A DNA stretch of 64,000 nt from Aldehydirespirator sp965261105 (GCA_965261105.1 CBDHCM010000006.1:1550001-1614000), one strand, 5' to 3'. Positions 9,318 through 16,775 are shown, numbered from the stretch's first letter. The notes: generated from the sequence alone by a model not told the origin. Numbers and translations are program-made.

Positions 9318-9959
9318 TCAGACGGTGCTGGACGGGCAGAAGTCGTTCAGCGCGCAGTCCTCGCAGCGCGGCCTGCGGGCCACGCACACCCGGCGGCCGT
9401 GGAGGATCATCCGCAGGCTGAAGTCGCCCCGCTGGGCCGCGGGGATCATCGGGTTCAGCTCCAGCTCGATCTTCACCGGGTCGGTCTCAGAGGTAAGTCC
9501 GAGCAGGTTCGACAGCCTGGTGACGTGGGTGTCCACGGGCAGGCCGGGCAGCCCGAGCGCCACGCTGCGGATCACGTTGGCGGTCTTGCGCCCCACGCCG
9601 GGCAGGCGCACCAGGTCACGCATGGCGCCGGGGACCTCGCCGCCGAAGTCGTCCAGCAGCATGCGGGCCATCCCCACCAGGCTCTTGGACTTGTTGCGGA
9701 ACAGCCCGATGGTGCTGATGTAGGGTTGGACCTCCTCCGGCTCGACCTCGGCCAGCGCCTCGGCGTCCGGGAATTGGGCGAACAAGCCCGGCGTGGCCTT
9801 GTTGACGCCCACGTCGGTGGCTTGCGCCGAAAGGATGGTGGCCACCAGCAACTCGAAGGCGTTGCGGTGGTCGAGTTCGCATACTGCGTCGGGGTACTCA
9901 GAGGTCAGGCGCTCATGGGTGCGGCGGGCGCGGCCTTTGGGAGTGCGGGGACGGACCAT
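9318..9959 (-). CDS. nth: Endonuclease III, DNA glycosylase/AP lyase
   Basis: Nth removes oxidised pyrimidines from DNA and nicks the abasic site in base excision repair. The 213-residue protein has the helix-hairpin-helix LPGVGRKTANVI with the catalytic lysine, and the catalytic aspartate in GLPVDTHVTRLSNLLG. The C-terminal 4Fe-4S loop shows the C-x6-C-x2-C-x5-C spacing in CVARRPRCEDCALNDFC. It is a lone gene with its own TAGCTT box seven bases before the ATG, so a leaderless transcript is likely. Confidence 0.96.
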   Translation of the reverse strand: MVRPRTPKGRARRTHERLTSEYPDAVCELDHRNAFELLVATILSAQATDVGVNKATPGLFAQFPDAEALAEVEPEEVQPYISTIGLFRNKSKSLVGMARMLLDDFGGEVPGAMRDLVRLPGVGRKTANVIRSVALGLPGLPVDTHVTRLSNLLGLTSETDPVKIELELNPMIPAAQRGDFSLRMILHGRRVCVARRPRCEDCALNDFCPSSTV

Positions 9960-9966
9960 CGACGCG

Positions 9967-9972
9967 AAGCTA
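9967..9972 (-). promoter_or_regulatory. Predicted -10 box of nth (leaderless)
   Basis: TAGCTT in minus-strand sense is followed by seven bases and the nth ATG, with no Shine-Dalgarno sequence between them. Confidence 0.45.
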
Positions 9973-10067
9973 GCGGTACGCCGCCGGCTTGACCGGCTGA
10001 GCGGTCGCTCCCCGTGCGTGAACGGGCGGGGCCCATAGGTCCACCCGTGCCCCGTTCAAGGCCGCGG

Positions 10068-10073
10068 TACCCT
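10068..10073 (+). promoter_or_regulatory. Predicted -10 box of mshD (leaderless)
   Basis: TACCCT is followed by seven bases and the GTG of mshD, the same spacing as at several other genes in this window. Confidence 0.45.
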
Positions 10074-10080
10074 CAACCCG

Positions 10081-10773
10081 GTGCGCTACGAGGTGAATGC
10101 CCCGGCGGCGGCGGGCGGCGAAGCGCAGATAGTGGTGCACGAGGGCCGGGCTGCGGGCGGGACGGCTGAAGTCCTGACGGCGGCCTTGGCCGGGCTGGAT
10201 GGCGGCGCTGGGGCCCAGCTGTGGATGAGAGACGTGGCGGAGGGCGATGACGCCGCGGCGCGGAGCTTCGGCTTCGAGCCCTACCGCGACCTGTGGCAGC
10301 TGCGCTGCCGCCTGCCGGCCGAGTCGTCGGGGCTGCCCACCAGGGCCTTCAGGATCGATGACATGGACGAGTTCGTGGCGGTCAACAACCGGGCCTTCCA
10401 CTGGCACCCGGAGCAGGGCGGGCTCACCGCCGATGACGTGCGCGACCGGATGGCCGAGCCGTGGTTCGACCCCGACGGCTTCCGCCTGCACCACCGCGAG
10501 GGCCGCCTGGCCGGCTTCTGCTGGACCAAGGTCCACTCCGACCAGGCCCCGCCGCAGGGCGAGATCTATGTGATCGCCGTCGATCCCGACTTCGGGGGCC
10601 GGGGCCTGGGCCGACCCATGACCCTGGCCGGCCTGGAATGGCTCTGCGACCGCGGGCTGACCGTCGGCATGCTCTACGTGGAGTCCGACAACCACCCCGC
10701 CAACGCGGTCTACCGCCGGATCGGGTTCACTCACCACCAAACCGACCGCGCCTATCGTCGCCCACGCGCATAA
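10081..10773 (+). CDS. mshD: Mycothiol synthase (MshD-like GNAT acetyltransferase), short form
   Basis: MshD acetylates the cysteinyl amine of Cys-GlcN-Ins to finish mycothiol, the main low-molecular-weight thiol of actinobacteria. The C-terminal GNAT domain is clear: AFHWHPEQGG, MAEPWFDPDGF, GFCWTKVHSD, the acetyl-CoA loop DPDFGGRGLGRPMT and the closing LYVESDNHPANAVYRRIGF. Known enzymes have two GNAT domains in about 300 residues. This one has 230, and only the tail of the N-terminal domain is recognisable (SFGFEPYRDLWQLRCRLP). Either the first half has eroded, which is tolerable because the C-terminal domain is the catalytic one, or a start further upstream was lost. Confidence 0.85.
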   Translation: MRYEVNAPAAAGGEAQIVVHEGRAAGGTAEVLTAALAGLDGGAGAQLWMRDVAEGDDAAARSFGFEPYRDLWQLRCRLPAESSGLPTRAFRIDDMDEFVAVNNRAFHWHPEQGGLTADDVRDRMAEPWFDPDGFRLHHREGRLAGFCWTKVHSDQAPPQGEIYVIAVDPDFGGRGLGRPMTLAGLEWLCDRGLTVGMLYVESDNHPANAVYRRIGFTHHQTDRAYRRPRA

Positions 10774-10802
10774 GCGGCATGAAGAGACTGCATACTGGGG
10801 GC

Positions 10803-11183
10803 ATGGAGCCCCGCGTATGGGTCAACCCCGGTCAGCCGCAGACGCTGTACATCGCCCATATGCTGATGTACTTCCGGGGCGGCATATCGCTAGTGTTCGG
10901 CCTCCTGTTCGTACCGTCCTTCACCGTGTCCTCGCTGCTGTTCGCGGTGGGCAACGTGGTGGCCGCGTTCGGCATCGCCAACGAGAGGCGATGGGGCTAC
11001 AAGCTCGGCGTTGCCGTGGCATCGCTTACCCTGGTCATCGCGCTGCTCCTGCTGGTTCGCAGCTTCGGCCGGCTGTGGGGCGACCTGATCGGCCTGTTGT
11101 TCGACGTCGCATTGGTTGCGCTGCTGCTGCACCCCATCAGCCGCAGTTACCAGCGATCCTGGCCCAAGAAGCAGCGCAGGTGA
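10803..11183 (+). CDS. Small integral membrane protein of unknown function
   Basis: I do not recognise the family. From the ATG at 10803 it has 126 residues, with three to four hydrophobic segments: about 20-40 (FRGGISLVFGLLFV), 45-60, 68-85 (VAVASLTLVIALLLLV) and 92-110, followed by a basic tail SYQRSWPKKQRR. An ATG at 10779 in the same frame would add eight residues. The stop overlaps a GTG that begins the first of two mini-ORFs leading into menG, so it is transcribed and translated together with that gene. A role near the quinone pathway is only suggested by position. Confidence 0.75.
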   Translation: MEPRVWVNPGQPQTLYIAHMLMYFRGGISLVFGLLFVPSFTVSSLLFAVGNVVAAFGIANERRWGYKLGVAVASLTLVIALLLLVRSFGRLWGDLIGLLFDVALVALLLHPISRSYQRSWPKKQRR

Positions 11184-11218
11184 GCGAAGTGCCCTCCGGC
11201 GCGGACAAGCGTCGGTGA
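11180..11218 (+). CDS. 12-codon mini-ORF 1 upstream of menG
   Basis: The frame encodes VSEVPSGADKRR. Its GTG overlaps the stop of the membrane-protein gene (GTGA) and its TGA overlaps the GTG of mini-ORF 2. The last six residues match the MenG N-terminus (GADKRR). It is best read as a duplicated gene start that now acts as a relay for coupled translation. Confidence 0.55.
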   Translation: MSEVPSGADKRR

Positions 11219-11253
11219 GGGAGTTTCCCTACGGCGCGGACAAGCGCCGGTGA
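11215..11253 (+). CDS. 12-codon mini-ORF 2 upstream of menG
   Basis: The frame encodes VREFPYGADKRR, closer to the MenG start (VRGFPHGADKRR) than mini-ORF 1 is. Both ends overlap the neighbouring frames by GTGA. The gradient of similarity suggests stepwise duplication, with the copy nearest menG being the youngest. Confidence 0.55.
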   Translation: MREFPYGADKRR

Positions 11254-11945
11254 GGGGGTTTCCCCACGGCGCGGACAAGCGCCGGGCCGTGCGGGAGATG
11301 TTCGACGCCATCGCGCCCCGCTACGACCTGGTGAACCGGGTCATGACACTGCGCCTCGACGTGGCCTGGCGGCGCCGGACCGTGCGCGAGCTGGCCCTGC
11401 CCGCGGGATCGCTGGTGGCCGACCTGGCCTGCGGCACGGGCGACCTCTGCCGGGAGCTGGACCGCCAGGGCCACTTCGGTGTCGGCTTCGACTTCTCGAT
11501 GGGAATGCTGCGAGCGGCCGCCGGCGACACCGCCGGCGGTTCTCCGCTGGTCAACGCCGACGTGCTCGAGCTGCCCCTGCCAGATGGCGCGCTGGACGGC
11601 GCGACCTGCGGCTTCGCCCTGCGCAACCTCACCGCGGTGCCGCCGCTGCTGGCCGAGTTGGCCCGCGTGCTGCGACCCGGCGGGCGCATCGGCCTTCTGG
11701 AGGTGGACCGGCCCTCCCACCCGATCCTGCGCTGGGGCCACGGCCTGTACTTCGGCCGGGTGGTTCCCCTTATCGGGGCTGCGCTGTCGGACCGGGACGC
11801 GTACCGCTACCTGCCCGAGTCGGTCGCCTACCTGCCCTCTTGGGACGATTTGCTCAAAGAGCTGCAGTCCAGCGGCTTCACCGATGTGCGTCACCACCGC
11901 CTGAGTGCGGGCATCGCCCAGCTCGTCGCGGCCACACGACGCTGA
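11250..11945 (+). CDS. menG: Demethylmenaquinone methyltransferase (MenG/UbiE)
   Basis: This SAM-dependent enzyme methylates demethylmenaquinone in the last step of menaquinone synthesis, at the membrane surface. The 231-residue protein has the family opening MFDAIAPRYDLVNRVMTLRLD, cut here to MFDAIAPRYDLVNR as the recognisable part. The SAM-binding motif I is VADLACGTGDLC, and GFALRNLTAVPPLLAELARV and VLRPGGRIGLLEVDRP follow. The start is the third copy of a duplicated GTG region. menA, acting one step earlier, lies 3 kb away on the other strand. Confidence 0.94.
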   Translation: MRGFPHGADKRRAVREMFDAIAPRYDLVNRVMTLRLDVAWRRRTVRELALPAGSLVADLACGTGDLCRELDRQGHFGVGFDFSMGMLRAAAGDTAGGSPLVNADVLELPLPDGALDGATCGFALRNLTAVPPLLAELARVLRPGGRIGLLEVDRPSHPILRWGHGLYFGRVVPLIGAALSDRDAYRYLPESVAYLPSWDDLLKELQSSGFTDVRHHRLSAGIAQLVAATRR

Positions 11946-11962
11946 GCGCCGCACCGCCGGCG

Positions 11963-12008
11963 GGCGGACCGGCCCGACTGCCCCCGGCGGACCGGCCCGA
12001 CTGCCCCC
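11963..12008. repeat. Two tandem 23-bp units
   Basis: GGCGGACCGGCCCGACTGCC plus three further C bases occurs at 11963-11985 and again at 11986-12008. It lies just after menG, in a gap of about 200 bases before the next gene, and is followed by the start of a third, broken copy. Confidence 0.8.
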
Positions 12009-12101
12009 GGCGTGCGGGCCAGCGCTCCAAGGCCGGCCATGCGGATGCGTTGGCACTGCGACCGACCACTACGAGCGAAAGGACAATAACTCGATAGAGC
12101 A

Positions 12102-12130
12102 TTGGGAGTTGTCCGGAAGGTCACTACAAT
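12102..12130 (+). promoter_or_regulatory. Sigma70-type promoter of the selenoprotein-like gene
   Basis: TTGGGA at 12102-12107 and TACAAT at 12125-12130 are separated by exactly 17 bases. Transcription would start near 12137, which puts the usable starts at GTG 12141 or ATG 12153 and rules out longer N-terminal extensions. Confidence 0.5.
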
Positions 12131-12152
12131 CTATGCACCTGTGACAGATTCA

Positions 12153-12752
12153 ATGCGGTGGTATCTGCTGGCGGCGGTCGTTGTGATCGTTGCCGTCGCC
12201 TGTGGCGGCGACGGCGCGGGCCAGATGGACATCAACAGCGTGTTGGAGGACTCCCCCGGCGAGCGCGGGCACGACCATGCCTCCCAAGACGTCGCCCCCC
12301 GCAGCGGCGATGGCTTGGACATGAGCCTCATCAACACCACCGGAGACGTTCCCGGCATCGACATGATCGACGTTTCCACCGGTGCCACCGTCAACCTCCG
12401 ATCACTGGTCGACAACACGAAGCCGCTGCTGTTCTGGTTCTGGGTCCCGCATTGACCGATGTGTCGGAGCGAGGCTCCGATCGTCGAGCAGTTCGCTCGC
12501 GACAGCACCGACCGTCTCACCGTCGTCGGCATCGGCGGCCAGGACGACCTGGCTCAGGCCAGGGATTTCGTCGACTCGACCGGAACGACGTTCACAATGC
12601 TCTGGAGCGACTCCTCCGAGGTGTGGCGCTACTTCGCGGTGCAGAGCAACTCCGCGGTCTGGCTGGTCGACAAGGACGGCAACCGCATCGACAGCAGCTC
12701 GACCCCGTTCGACGATTCCCACATAGAGGCCCACATCGCCAAGCTGAGCTGA
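12153..12752 (+). CDS. Thioredoxin-fold (TlpA-like) lipoprotein with in-frame TGA, probable selenoprotein
   Basis: Read through one TGA (12453-12455), this frame gives 199 residues. It opens with a lipoprotein signal (MRWYLLAAVVVIVAVAC, Cys17), followed by an acidic linker and a TlpA/redoxin domain. The TGA is codon 101, in LLFWFWVPH-TGA-PMCRSEAP, exactly where the first cysteine of the family's W-x-P-x-C-x-x-C-R-x-E-x-P motif belongs. The second cysteine, the beta-alpha-beta core (LTVVGIGGQDDLAQARDF) and the end (VWLVDKDGNR) are intact on the far side. A strong hairpin starts nine bases after the TGA. The cis-proline usual before the third strand is absent (NSAVWLVD). The expected role is surface thiol-disulfide exchange with selenocysteine at the attacking position. 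The alternative is a pseudogene with one nonsense mutation. The Sec machinery genes are not in the window. Confidence 0.7.
12464..12480 (+). promoter_or_regulatory. SECIS-like hairpin just after the in-frame TGA
   Basis: TCGGAGC at 12464-12470 pairs perfectly with GCTCCGA at 12474-12480 around a GAG loop. The loop begins about 16 bases after the TGA, at the short end of the range known for bacterial SECIS elements, and has G at its first position. Part of the pairing comes from codons that the CRxEAP motif would favour anyway, so the hairpin is supportive and not decisive. Confidence 0.5.
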
Positions 12753-12756
12753 TCCG

Positions 12757-12786
12757 GGTGCCCGCCTGCGTCAGGCCAGGAGCACC
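12757..12786. terminator. Hairpin between two convergent genes
   Basis: GGTGC (12757-12761) pairs with GCACC (12782-12786), and inside it GCCTG (12764-12768) pairs with CAGGC (1272-12776 region, 12772-12776). The structure lies in the 33-base gap where the plus-strand selenoprotein-like gene and the minus-strand lipoprotein gene converge, so it could end both transcripts. There is no T run. Confidence 0.4.
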
Positions 12787-14312
12787 TAATTGGGACTGAA
12801 CCAGTCGCCCTCGGCGCGCATGCAGCCCCATTCGTCCAGCACGCAGTCGGGGTCGGCTCGCAGAACCCGGAAGCGATCTGAGCCGTCGCGGTCGTCGGGG
12901 TCGAAGCTGATGCGCGACCCGTGGGCGGTCTCGTAGTCGGACAGGGCGAGGGCGCTGATCAGCGCCTCGCGTGTCAGTGGCCCGGCGACGCGGGTCATGG
13001 CTGCGAAGACCAAGTCCAAGGAGTCGCAGGTGCCAGTGATCAGGTTCCAGGCGTCGGTGTGGGTCCGGTGCGAGAAGGGAGCCGCGTCGGCAGACGTGTT
13101 GCGGAGGCTGACACAGGCTCGGTCCGAGGCCGCAACGGGGTCACCGGCCGCCCGCCTCGAGCTGATCTGCACGAGCCTGCGGACTTGCTCCTCGGGCGCC
13201 CCCGTGAGAGTAAGCACGGCGGGCTGCGAATCATTGATTACCCAATGGGGGAACCATTCGAGCCGGTCGGCGGCTCTCATCAGACGGCGCACATCGGCCG
13301 AAGTGGCCGACGACACCACAGTGGTAACGCCGGCGCCGCGGAAGTGCTCGACGGTGTCGAGGAAGTACTTCTCCATCTGGCGCAGCACCTCGGCCTTCTC
13401 CGGTGACAACCGCGAGAGTCTCCGCACCGCCGCTTCCGTCTCGGAATCGGTGAGGCCGCTCTCCAGCAATCGGACCTGGCGCTCCGCCACCGACACTCCC
13501 ACCGTCCCGAACTCGCTGGGAACCCTGGCCACAGAGATCAACTCGAGATCGAGGCGCTCCACGGCCGCTGCGGCGCTCTCGACCTGCGCCGCTCCGCCGG
13601 CGCCGTCGGTCGCGAGGAGTCCTATGCGGTCATCGCCGGTCAGCACGTCAGCGCGGGCGGCAACGTCGAGACTGGTCGACAGCAGGTACTCGACCGAGCC
13701 GTCGTTGAGGAAGAGCCTTCCCTCGGAGCGCTCCAGCGACGAGGTGGACAGGGACGTGAATACCCCCACGGTGGGGATCTGCGCCTCGAGAGTGGCACAT
13801 CTCAGCGTCGTGTCGTTCATCCGCAGACTCAGCAGCAGCAGCGGCCGCCGTTCGGGCAGATCGGTGCAGATCTTGCGGAAGGACGCTTCGGCATCCGACA
13901 GGTTCCAGGCGTAGGCCACCGGCTCAAAGCAGTTCCCGTTGATCCCGCCCTGGGCGTTCACCTCGTTGATGTATGCCTCGACGATCAGGGAGGGTCCGTC
14001 GAGGACCATCGTCTCCAAGCCGACGGCGGCCAACTCGTCCTGGTCGGGACTGGTCCAGGCAATCGTGACCGCATCCGACGCCTGCGGGCTGTCCGCTTCG
14101 GGGCACGCCGGCCCCGGTCGCGGCGCTCCGCCGGCTGCCGAGATTCCCATCGCCGTGCGCGTTGATCCGAAACCGGCGACCTGCGGGCTGTCGTCCTCGG
14201 GGAAGACCGAGTGGTCGGTCAGGTCGGGCCGGGCGGCGCCTCCGCCGCAGGCACCAGCCAACAGGCACAGCAGGGCGAGCGCGAGCAGGGCGCGCGGGCG
14301 GCTCCTCACCAC
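12786..14312 (-). CDS. Lipoprotein of the branched-chain amino acid-type periplasmic binding fold
   Basis: From the GTG at 14312 the protein has 508 residues, beginning with a lipoprotein signal, LALALLCLLAGACGGG. The mature part looks like a type I periplasmic binding protein of the Leu/Ile/Val family: SLIVEAYINEVNAQGGING, a second lobe with TVVSSATSADVRRLMRAAD, and a C-terminal region DAWNLITGTCDSLDLVFAAM typical of that fold. It would present a small ligand to a transporter or a sensor, but no permease or ATPase is adjacent, so it may be an orphan receptor. The upstream 240 bases contain no gene that I can support. Confidence 0.7.
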   Translation of the reverse strand: MVRSRPRALLALALLCLLAGACGGGAARPDLTDHSVFPEDDSPQVAGFGSTRTAMGISAAGGAPRPGPACPEADSPQASDAVTIAWTSPDQDELAAVGLETMVLDGPSLIVEAYINEVNAQGGINGNCFEPVAYAWNLSDAEASFRKICTDLPERRPLLLLSLRMNDTTLRCATLEAQIPTVGVFTSLSTSSLERSEGRLFLNDGSVEYLLSTSLDVAARADVLTGDDRIGLLATDGAGGAAQVESAAAAVERLDLELISVARVPSEFGTVGVSVAERQVRLLESGLTDSETEAAVRRLSRLSPEKAEVLRQMEKYFLDTVEHFRGAGVTTVVSSATSADVRRLMRAADRLEWFPHWVINDSQPAVLTLTGAPEEQVRRLVQISSRRAAGDPVAASDRACVSLRNTSADAAPFSHRTHTDAWNLITGTCDSLDLVFAAMTRVAGPLTREALISALALSDYETAHGSRISFDPDDRDGSDRFRVLRADPDCVLDEWGCMRAEGDWFSPN

Positions 14313-14481
14313 CAGAGTCCAATGCGTCCGAGGCGGGGGTGACGATGGGGTCGGGCCATGTGCCGCAAAGCCAAACGGGAGTCCTTCAGGTGCAGCGATG
14401 CACTGTGGGCGTGCATCCGCCAGCAACGATAACCGAAGTCGCAGCCCAGGCCGAAGCGGGCGCAAGAGTAGTGAGATCCCC

Positions 14482-14502
14482 GGCGAGGCGGCGCACCTCG
14501 CC
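14482..14502. terminator. Hairpin downstream of the YbaK-like gene
   Basis: GGCGAGG at 14482-14488 pairs with CCTCGCC at 14496-14502 across a seven-base loop, about 55 bases beyond the stop of the minus-strand deacylase gene. There is no T run. It could be a GC-rich actinobacterial terminator. The rest of the 14313-14556 gap shows nothing definite. Confidence 0.3.
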
Positions 14503-14556
14503 TGTCACGGTGGGCAGCAAGGCTTCCGCGGCGCCCCCCGACCGTGGCGGTGACGA

Positions 14557-15081
14557 TCACGGCCGGGTCCCGGCGGGGGTGCCGCCCCCCGGGGCGCCAC
14601 CCGCGGGGCGAGCCAGGTTCTCGACCACCTCGGCGCCCGCGACGGCCAGCAGCGAGGCGGGCGGGCACAGGATCTTGCAGTCGCGGGACCCGCCGCCCAC
14701 GATCACCTGGTCGCATTCCATGACCTGGGCGTCGATCCACACCGGGAGGCCGGCGGGCAGGCCGAAGGGAGTGACGCCGCCGATCATCATGCCAGTGCGC
14801 TCGGTGGTGGTGGCCGCGTCGGCGAAGGAGGCCTTGCGGGTGCCGAGCCGGCGGCGCACCACCCCGTTCACGTCCAGCCTCATGGAGGCCGGCACCACAC
14901 AGCACGCCATGGGCCTCTCGGCCGACTTGCCCACCACGCAGATGGCGTTGGCCGACGCCTCCATGGGGTAGCCGTAGCGCTCGCAGAATCGGGCGGTGTC
15001 GGCGAAGTCGGGGTCGCACTCCACCACCTCGTAGGCCACGCCCAGCGCCTCGAGGTGGGCCACGACGGCTTGACGGCTCAT
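14557..15081 (-). CDS. YbaK/EbsC-type aminoacyl-tRNA deacylase
   Basis: Proteins of this fold hydrolyse mischarged tRNA, typically Cys-tRNA(Pro) or Ala-tRNA(Pro), in the cytoplasm. From the ATG at 15081 it has 174 residues. The recognisable core is NAICVVGKSAERPMACCVVP, then RLDVNGVVRRRLGTRKASFA with the conserved lysine, and the ligand loop GMMIGGVTPFGLP close to the family's GGISPxG. The last 25 residues are Gly/Pro-rich and probably disordered. It ends 15 bases from menA's stop region on the same strand and may share its transcript. Confidence 0.85.
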   Translation of the reverse strand: MSRQAVVAHLEALGVAYEVVECDPDFADTARFCERYGYPMEASANAICVVGKSAERPMACCVVPASMRLDVNGVVRRRLGTRKASFADAATTTERTGMMIGGVTPFGLPAGLPVWIDAQVMECDQVIVGGGSRDCKILCPPASLLAVAGAEVVENLARPAGGAPGGGTPAGTRP

Positions 15082-15095
15082 GGCCGACAGTCTGC

Positions 15096-15974
15096 TCAGC
15101 CGGTCAGGGCGATGCCTACCGCCATGGCCAGGCCCGAGGCGAGCTGGGCCTGGGCGGTGGCGCCCAGCACCGGAATCAGATCTGGCCCGGACGCTCCCCG
15201 CAGGACCTTGCTCACGGCCCGCACCGCAAACGGAGCGCCGGCCACAGCGGCGGCCGCAGCCCGGCCCGTCGCTGACGCGGCCAGCGCGGCTGCGTACGAG
15301 GCCTCCAGCACGGCCAGGTAGAGGAAGCGGGTGCGCCGGTCTCCGAGGCGCACCGCCAGGGTGCGCTTGCCGGCGGGAGCGTCGGTGCCGATGTCTCGCA
15401 GGTTGTTGGCCACCAGCAGCGCCACCGCCCACAGGCCGACCGGCACGCCGCACACCACCGCGAACCAGTCCAGCCGCTCCAGCAGCACATAGGTGGTGCC
15501 CGCGGTGGCTGCCAGGCCGAAGAACACGAACACGAACACCTCTCCCAGCCCCAGATACCCGTACGGCTTGGGCCCGCCCGTGTAGGCCCAGCCCGCCGCG
15601 ATGCACACTGCGCCCGCGGCCAGCAGCTCCCACCCCGCCACGGCAGCGAGTACCGCGCCGGCCGCCATCGCGGCGGCGAAGGCGCCGAGTGCGGCCCGCT
15701 TCACGCTGCGGGCCTCGACCAGGCCCGAGCCCACCAGACGCCGCGGACCCACGCGGGTGGAGTCGTCGGCGCCTCGCACGCCGTCGGAATAGTCGTTGGC
15801 GAAGTTGACGCCCACCTGCAGCGCCACCGCCACCGCCAGCGCGACGGTGGCCCGCCACCAAGCGGTCTGCGATCCGTCCCCCACCGCCACCGCCGTGCCC
15901 ACCGCCACCGGGACCAGCGCCGCACTCAGCGTGCGCGGACGAGCCCCGCCCGCCCACACCCCGATCGCGGTCAC
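15096..15974 (-). CDS. menA: 1,4-dihydroxy-2-naphthoate polyprenyltransferase MenA
   Basis: MenA attaches the polyprenyl chain to dihydroxynaphthoate in the membrane, giving demethylmenaquinone for MenG. The 292-residue protein has about eight hydrophobic helices. The first aspartate motif is NFANDYSDGVRGADD and the second region is LVANNLRDIGTDAPAGKRTL. The GTG start gives MTAIGVWAGGARPRTL, the normal beginning of the family. Membership of the related UbiA heme or ubiquinone branches is less likely given the NDYxDGxRGxDD form and the menG gene nearby. Confidence 0.95.
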   Translation of the reverse strand: MTAIGVWAGGARPRTLSAALVPVAVGTAVAVGDGSQTAWWRATVALAVAVALQVGVNFANDYSDGVRGADDSTRVGPRRLVGSGLVEARSVKRAALGAFAAAMAAGAVLAAVAGWELLAAGAVCIAAGWAYTGGPKPYGYLGLGEVFVFVFFGLAATAGTTYVLLERLDWFAVVCGVPVGLWAVALLVANNLRDIGTDAPAGKRTLAVRLGDRRTRFLYLAVLEASYAAALAASATGRAAAAAVAGAPFAVRAVSKVLRGASGPDLIPVLGATAQAQLASGLAMAVGIALTG

Positions 15975-16005
15975 CTTCGCTGCCCTGCCGCCTGATGAGG
16001 CGCCG

Positions 16006-16707
16006 TCAGGGCACCACGTACTTGTAGCCGAGGCCCCGGATCGTGATTATCCGCTCCGGCTCGGCCGGGTCGCGATCGATGCGCGACCGGAGCCTCTTGA
16101 TGTGCACGTCGAGGGTCTTGGTGTTGCCCACGTAGTCGAACCCCCACACCCGGTCGATGAGCGTCTGGCGGGTGACGACGAACCCCGCGTTCTCCATGAG
16201 CAGCGCCAGCACCTCGAACTCCTTGAGCGGCATGCGCTCGAGCTCGCCGGCGATGGTGACCTCGTGACGGTCGCGGTCCACCGTCACGTCGCCGATGCTG
16301 AGGGTGGCCGCGCCGCCGGCGGAGTGAGCCAGGCGGGCCCGGCCGCGGCGCATGACGGTGCGCATCCGGGCCACGAGCTCGCGCACCCGGTAGGGCTTGG
16401 CCACGTAGTCGTCCGCTCCGACCTCCAGCCCGACCACGGTGTCGATCTCCTCCCGGCGGGCCGACACCATGATCACCGGAGTGTCGGCCAAGGAGCGGAT
16501 CCGGCGGCACACGTCGATGCCCGACAGCCGGGGCAGCATCACGTCGAGCAGCACGATGTCGGGCTCCAGGGCCTCGAACATCACCAGAGCCTGCTCACCG
16601 TCGGAGGCCACGTCCACCATGAATCCCTCGGCGCCCAGCGCCACCTGCAGCCCGTCCCGATAGGAGGGCTCGTCGTCGACGACCAGTACCCGGACTCCGG
16701 CGCTCAC
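16006..16707 (-). CDS. OmpR-family DNA-binding response regulator, no kinase adjacent
   Basis: The 233-residue protein has an N-terminal receiver domain with the acidic pair VDDE, the phospho-acceptor in IVLLDVMLPRLSG and the conserved lysine in DDYVAKPYRVREL. A winged-helix domain follows (MPLKEFEVLALLMENAG, then KTLDVHIKRLRSRI and the wing RGLGYKYV). It resembles MtrA/RegX3-type regulators. No histidine kinase gene flanks it in this window, so its partner must be elsewhere. It reads away from the DUF255 gene, with which it shares a 68-base divergent gap. Confidence 0.93.
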   Translation of the reverse strand: MSAGVRVLVVDDEPSYRDGLQVALGAEGFMVDVASDGEQALVMFEALEPDIVLLDVMLPRLSGIDVCRRIRSLADTPVIMVSARREEIDTVVGLEVGADDYVAKPYRVRELVARMRTVMRRGRARLAHSAGGAATLSIGDVTVDRDRHEVTIAGELERMPLKEFEVLALLMENAGFVVTRQTLIDRVWGFDYVGNTKTLDVHIKRLRSRIDRDPAEPERIITIRGLGYKYVVP

Positions 16708-16763
16708 AGCCGCCAGTCTGCCCCAGCACCGGGCAGGGCGCTCATCGCGCCCGCCGGGAGCCG

Positions 16764-16769
16764 TAGGCT
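16764..16769 (+). promoter_or_regulatory. Predicted -10 box of the DUF255 gene (leaderless)
   Basis: TAGGCT is followed by six bases and then the GTG at 16776. No ribosome binding site precedes this start. Confidence 0.45.
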
Positions 16770-16775
16770 CGCGGC

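Larger units (their letters stand above)
11180..11284 (+). repeat. Three tandem 35-bp copies of the menG 5' end
   Basis: Units begin at 11180, 11215 and 11250. Each starts GTGAG and contains GGCGCGGACAAGCG at the same place, with the third unit being the true start of menG. Unit length 35 is 3n+2, so each upstream copy closes on a TGA that overlaps the next GTG. Confidence 0.93.
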
